Shown piece by piece: positions 39,803 to 41,587 of a DNA stretch of 41,587 bases. Position 1 is the stretch's first letter; each line of letters starts with the position of its first letter. The notes beneath the pieces were generated by a model. The model worked only from the letters and a program-made list of their open reading frames with translations, was not told where the DNA came from and made no database searches. Both the position numbers and the translations under genes were made by a program. Origin of the DNA: Flintibacter muris. Lineage in GTDB: Bacteria > Bacillota > Clostridia > Oscillospirales > Oscillospiraceae. The stretch spans positions 1 through 41,587 of the forward strand of contig NZ_CALPCP010000029.1 in the NCBI RefSeq assembly GCF_943192995.1. The letters run 5' to 3'.

Positions 39803-40120
39803 TCAGTCCTTCGTGTAAGCGTCCACGATACGTACTTCCAGTTCCCGGTTCCGCTCCATCGCCCTGCGGAGTTCCGGCACTTCCAGCAGGCCCCTGGCGT
39901 TGGCGATAATGAGGATTCGATTGAGGCTGGCTCCCACCCTGCGGACTTCACAGATCAGCTTCGGCACATCGACGGAGGGGGCCTCCCGGATGGCAGCGCC
40001 GCTGATACACTGCCGGATGAACCGCTCACGGGAACCCCGTACCCTGCCAACCTTTTCGTTGAGGTCAGCCAGTTCCTCGTCAGACAGACGGATGATGATT
40101 TGGTTCGTTCTGCTTCGCAT
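39803..40120 (-). CDS. mobC: MobC-like relaxosome protein
   Basis: The 105-residue protein has a ribbon-helix-helix start (TNQIIIRLSDEELADLNEKVG) and the MobC-type C-terminal half (ICEVRRVGASLNRILIIANARG). It should bind near oriT and help a relaxase nick DNA for conjugation. ATG 40120 has AAAGGAGAATCC before it. A relaxase gene would be expected just downstream on the minus strand, but the redox operon's terminator lies there, so the relaxase has been lost or displaced. Confidence 0.85.
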   Translation of the reverse strand: MRSRTNQIIIRLSDEELADLNEKVGRVRGSRERFIRQCISGAAIREAPSVDVPKLICEVRRVGASLNRILIIANARGLLEVPELRRAMERNRELEVRIVDAYTKD

Positions 40121-40169
40121 GGATTCTCCTTTCTCCGGGGTCATAGGGGCGGCAAGCCCCTGTCAAGCG

Positions 40170-40189
40170 GTATTGTGATATCACAATAC
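40170..40189. repeat. 20-bp perfect palindrome, candidate oriT or MobC site
   Basis: GTATTGTGATATCACAATAC is a perfect 20-bp palindrome 50 bases upstream of the mobC start. It is flanked by CAAGC and GCTTG, which extend the symmetry with small bulges. Further on are GC-rich pairings (CCCCGACGTATTTTTCGGG, CCGGCTGTTCTTTTCAGCCGG). Palindromes placed before mobC are typical of oriT regions of this element type. No gene lies in 40121-40302. Confidence 0.6.
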
Positions 40190-40302
40190 GTTGCTTGCTA
40201 AGACTGTACCACTTCCGCCCCGACGTATTTTTCGGGTGCGTCCCCGATACCCCGGCTGTTCTTTTCAGCCGGTGAATTTTGGGAGAACACGCCCAAGGTA
40301 CG

Positions 40303-40518
40303 TCACTCGACCCGGCGGACGTCACCCTCCCGGAGCAGGTTCCGCCCCTGGTTGACGGCCATAAACCGTTCCAGCGTGTCCCGCCGAATGATGGCTTTCC
40401 GGCCCACCTTCAGCACCGGCAGCTTGCCCCAGTCCACCAGCTTTCGCATGGTGTTACGCCCAATGCCCGTACACTCGGCGGCTTCCTCGATGGTCAGCCC
40501 CATTTTAACTGCGCTCAT
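40303..40518 (-). CDS. Excisionase-family HTH protein
   Basis: The 71-residue protein is a MerR-like winged helix of the excisionase (HTH_17) type: LTIEEAAECTGIGRNTMRKLVDWGKLPVLKVGRKAIIRRDTLERFM. It would bind element DNA as a directionality factor or as a regulator of the mob genes. ATG 40518 follows AAAGGAGCGTGCAG. It is read from a consensus promoter divergent from the repressor gene, and its stop lies about 180 bases before mobC, so the two may be co-transcribed through the palindrome region. Confidence 0.85.
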   Translation of the reverse strand: MSAVKMGLTIEEAAECTGIGRNTMRKLVDWGKLPVLKVGRKAIIRRDTLERFMAVNQGRNLLREGDVRRVE

Positions 40519-40566
40519 TCTGCACGCTCCTTTCTGATGCGCTCGTTTCGCAACCGCAACACCGTT

Positions 40567-40595
40567 ATTATACCTAATTCGCCGCTGTTTGTCAA
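40567..40595 (-). promoter_or_regulatory. Consensus promoter for excisionase-like gene and mobC
   Basis: On the minus strand TTGACA (40595-40590) and TATAAT (40572-40567) are separated by 17 bases: a perfect housekeeping promoter. So strong a promoter implies tight repression, likely by the divergent HTH regulator. Confidence 0.85.
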
Positions 40596-40647
40596 CTCGT
40601 TTTAAGGAGTCTTAAAAATTCTTTTTGAAAATATATGAAAAATAGGG

Positions 40648-40676
40648 TTGCGATTCAAATTCGATTGTGTTATACT
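40648..40676 (+). promoter_or_regulatory. Promoter of the HTH regulator gene
   Basis: TTGCGA (40648-40653) and TATACT (40671-40676) are 17 bases apart, about 25 bases before the start codon. The repeated CGATT inside the spacer could be an operator half-site. Confidence 0.7.
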
Positions 40677-40700
40677 CATACTCAATAGGAGGTGAACTTC

Positions 40701-41378
40701 TTGGATAACGCAGAAATGCTCACTCCAAAAGAGGTCGGCAAACGTATCAAAGAGCGCAGAAATGAAATCGGTATCTCCATGCCGGAACTTGGGCGGCGGG
40801 TGGGGGTCAACAAATCCACCATCCAGCGGTACGAAACGGATGGGGTCAATCCCAACCGCAGTATGATCATCAACGGCTTGGCGGACGCCCTGCAAACCAC
40901 CCCGGAATGGTTGACAGGACTATCCGATGAAAAGGAAGTCAAGGAGAGTGGCGACAGCCGCACCGTCTGCGAGGGAGAGGTTTTAGACCATCTGAACAGC
41001 TTTTTGGACGCTGTAAACAGGACAGTACAGCCGGAAGTCCAGCGGCGGTTCCTCACGTCCACGCTTTGCCTGCTGATCGACCTGTTCTCTGTCACCGCCC
41101 AGCACTACGGCAGGACACTGAATGAGATCGACCGGCTGGCCGGGGATGAAGCCCTCAAAAAATCCATCCAGCAGTACACCATCGACGTGGACGACATCAT
41201 TACGCCTGTCTATCGCCGGGAGATGGAAGCTCCTATCGAGGATATGAAGCGGTTTCTGGACGGGCTGCTACATATCTTCGACAAAGGGCGTACCAGGGTT
41301 GATACAGCCTATCTGTATAACATCCTGCATGACGCCCAGGCGCGGCTGAACGCCGCCAACGATTCCGTGGCACCTTGA
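40701..41378 (+). CDS. Xre-family repressor of a Tn1549-like element
   Basis: The 225-residue protein has an N-terminal Xre/Cro helix-turn-helix (VGKRIKERRNEIGISMPELGRR, VGVNKSTIQRYETDGVNPNRS) followed by LADALQTTPEWLTGL and a ~140-residue helical domain I do not recognise. It probably represses the divergent excisionase/mob promoter and its own. TTG 40701 is the likely start, 6 bases after AGGAGGTG; the GTG at 40692 overlaps that site. In the related elements this type of regulator precedes the integrase gene, and an integrase start does follow here. Confidence 0.85.
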   Translation: MDNAEMLTPKEVGKRIKERRNEIGISMPELGRRVGVNKSTIQRYETDGVNPNRSMIINGLADALQTTPEWLTGLSDEKEVKESGDSRTVCEGEVLDHLNSFLDAVNRTVQPEVQRRFLTSTLCLLIDLFSVTAQHYGRTLNEIDRLAGDEALKKSIQQYTIDVDDIITPVYRREMEAPIEDMKRFLDGLLHIFDKGRTRVDTAYLYNILHDAQARLNAANDSVAP

Positions 41379-41473
41379 CAACATAATATGCCGGAAATAA
41401 CCGGCAGAAATGATGTAACGCACATCATACGTCACAGGCCCGATTGCCACGGATAGAAAGGAGTATTTTATCT
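41379..41473. other. Spacer with two short hairpins
   Basis: TGCCGG/CCGGCA (about 41389-41406) and ATGATGT/ACATCAT (about 41410-41429) can each form a stem. GAAAGGAG at 41456-41463 is the ribosome site for the integrase start. Confidence 0.45.
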
Positions 41474-41527
41474 ATGGCAAAAGGTTCTGTACGCAAAAAG
41501 GGCAAAAAGTCAATGTCAATAAGTTAA
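41474..41527 (+). pseudogene. Integrase gene, first 12 codons only
   Basis: ATG 41474 opens MAKGSVRKKGKK, the standard first residues of Tn916/Tn1549-type integrases, then changes to SMSIS and stops at 41525-41527. The normal continuation (WYYRF type, about 380 more residues) is absent. The rest of the window (KQAIDNRKRELLKKGGQQRR in another frame, ending in AGGAGG) may be a different gene fused by deletion. The element end seems to have lost its integrase. Confidence 0.55.
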
Positions 41528-41587
41528 GCAAGCAATAGACAACCGGAAGCGTGAATTGTTAAAAAAAGGGGGGCAACAAAGGAGGAC

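Overview
The window looks like part of a gut Clostridia (Bacillota) chromosome, most likely from the Oscillospiraceae (Flavonifractor / Pseudoflavonifractor-like). This is inferred from strong AGGAGG ribosome binding sites, fairly GC-rich metabolic genes, paired clostridial serine recombinases, clostridial tyrosine integrases and Tn1549-like conjugative-element pieces. I see no rRNA, tRNA or CRISPR array. The window is a patchwork: a catabolic block (about 22-35 kb) lies between two zones of mobile or decayed DNA (about 0-22 kb and 35-41.6 kb).

Region 1 (0-4.5 kb) holds small accessory genes: a GNAT acetyltransferase with a small partner, a DUF2200 gene followed by a DUF1801-type gene broken by one in-frame TAG, and an ECF sigma / anti-sigma pair. 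Region 2 (4.6-9.9 kb) is an integrase island. It has an excisionase-like stub, an HTH_36 gene, a 5'-truncated tyrosine integrase, an intact integrase, and one AT-richer cargo gene for a 686-residue CHAT (caspase-like) protease. Two diverged copies of one ~80-bp sequence lie at 11 and 9834.

Region 3 (10-21.4 kb) reads on the minus strand. It contains a PDDEXK/DUF1016 nuclease, a low-molecular-weight phosphatase and a DUF1016-N protein, the last two in heavily overlapping frames. Next come a metallophosphoesterase that seems to start at AUA, a trio of large-serine-recombinase-type genes whose middle member lacks the catalytic domain, a 51-aa gene behind a long leader, and a sigma-like HTH gene. 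The block ends with a LexA-like repressor / ImmA-IrrE protease / zinc-ribbon operon and a WYL regulator. A decayed kdgK copy marks the edge of this zone.

Region 4 (22-35 kb, minus strand) is metabolic. kdgK and an Eda-VOC fusion would convert 2-keto-3-deoxygluconate to pyruvate and glyceraldehyde-3-phosphate. Upstream is a compact operon: Mpv17-like membrane protein, aminotransferase, N-carbamoyl-amino-acid amidase, hydantoin racemase, hydantoinase, NhaC antiporter, amidohydrolase and MATE exporter, with a LuxR-type regulator beyond it. Together these could take racemic hydantoins or dihydropyrimidines through N-carbamoyl and free amino acids to 2-oxo acids.

Region 5 (35-41.6 kb) consists of Tn1549-like conjugative-element pieces: a truncated TnpV, a small ICE protein, MobC beside a perfect palindrome (possible oriT), an excisionase-like HTH protein, an immunity-type repressor and only the first codons of an integrase. 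Among them sits a redox cargo: a two-component system divergent from a CD1871A-type CXXC peptide, a polyferredoxin membrane protein and a thioredoxin-fold lipoprotein.
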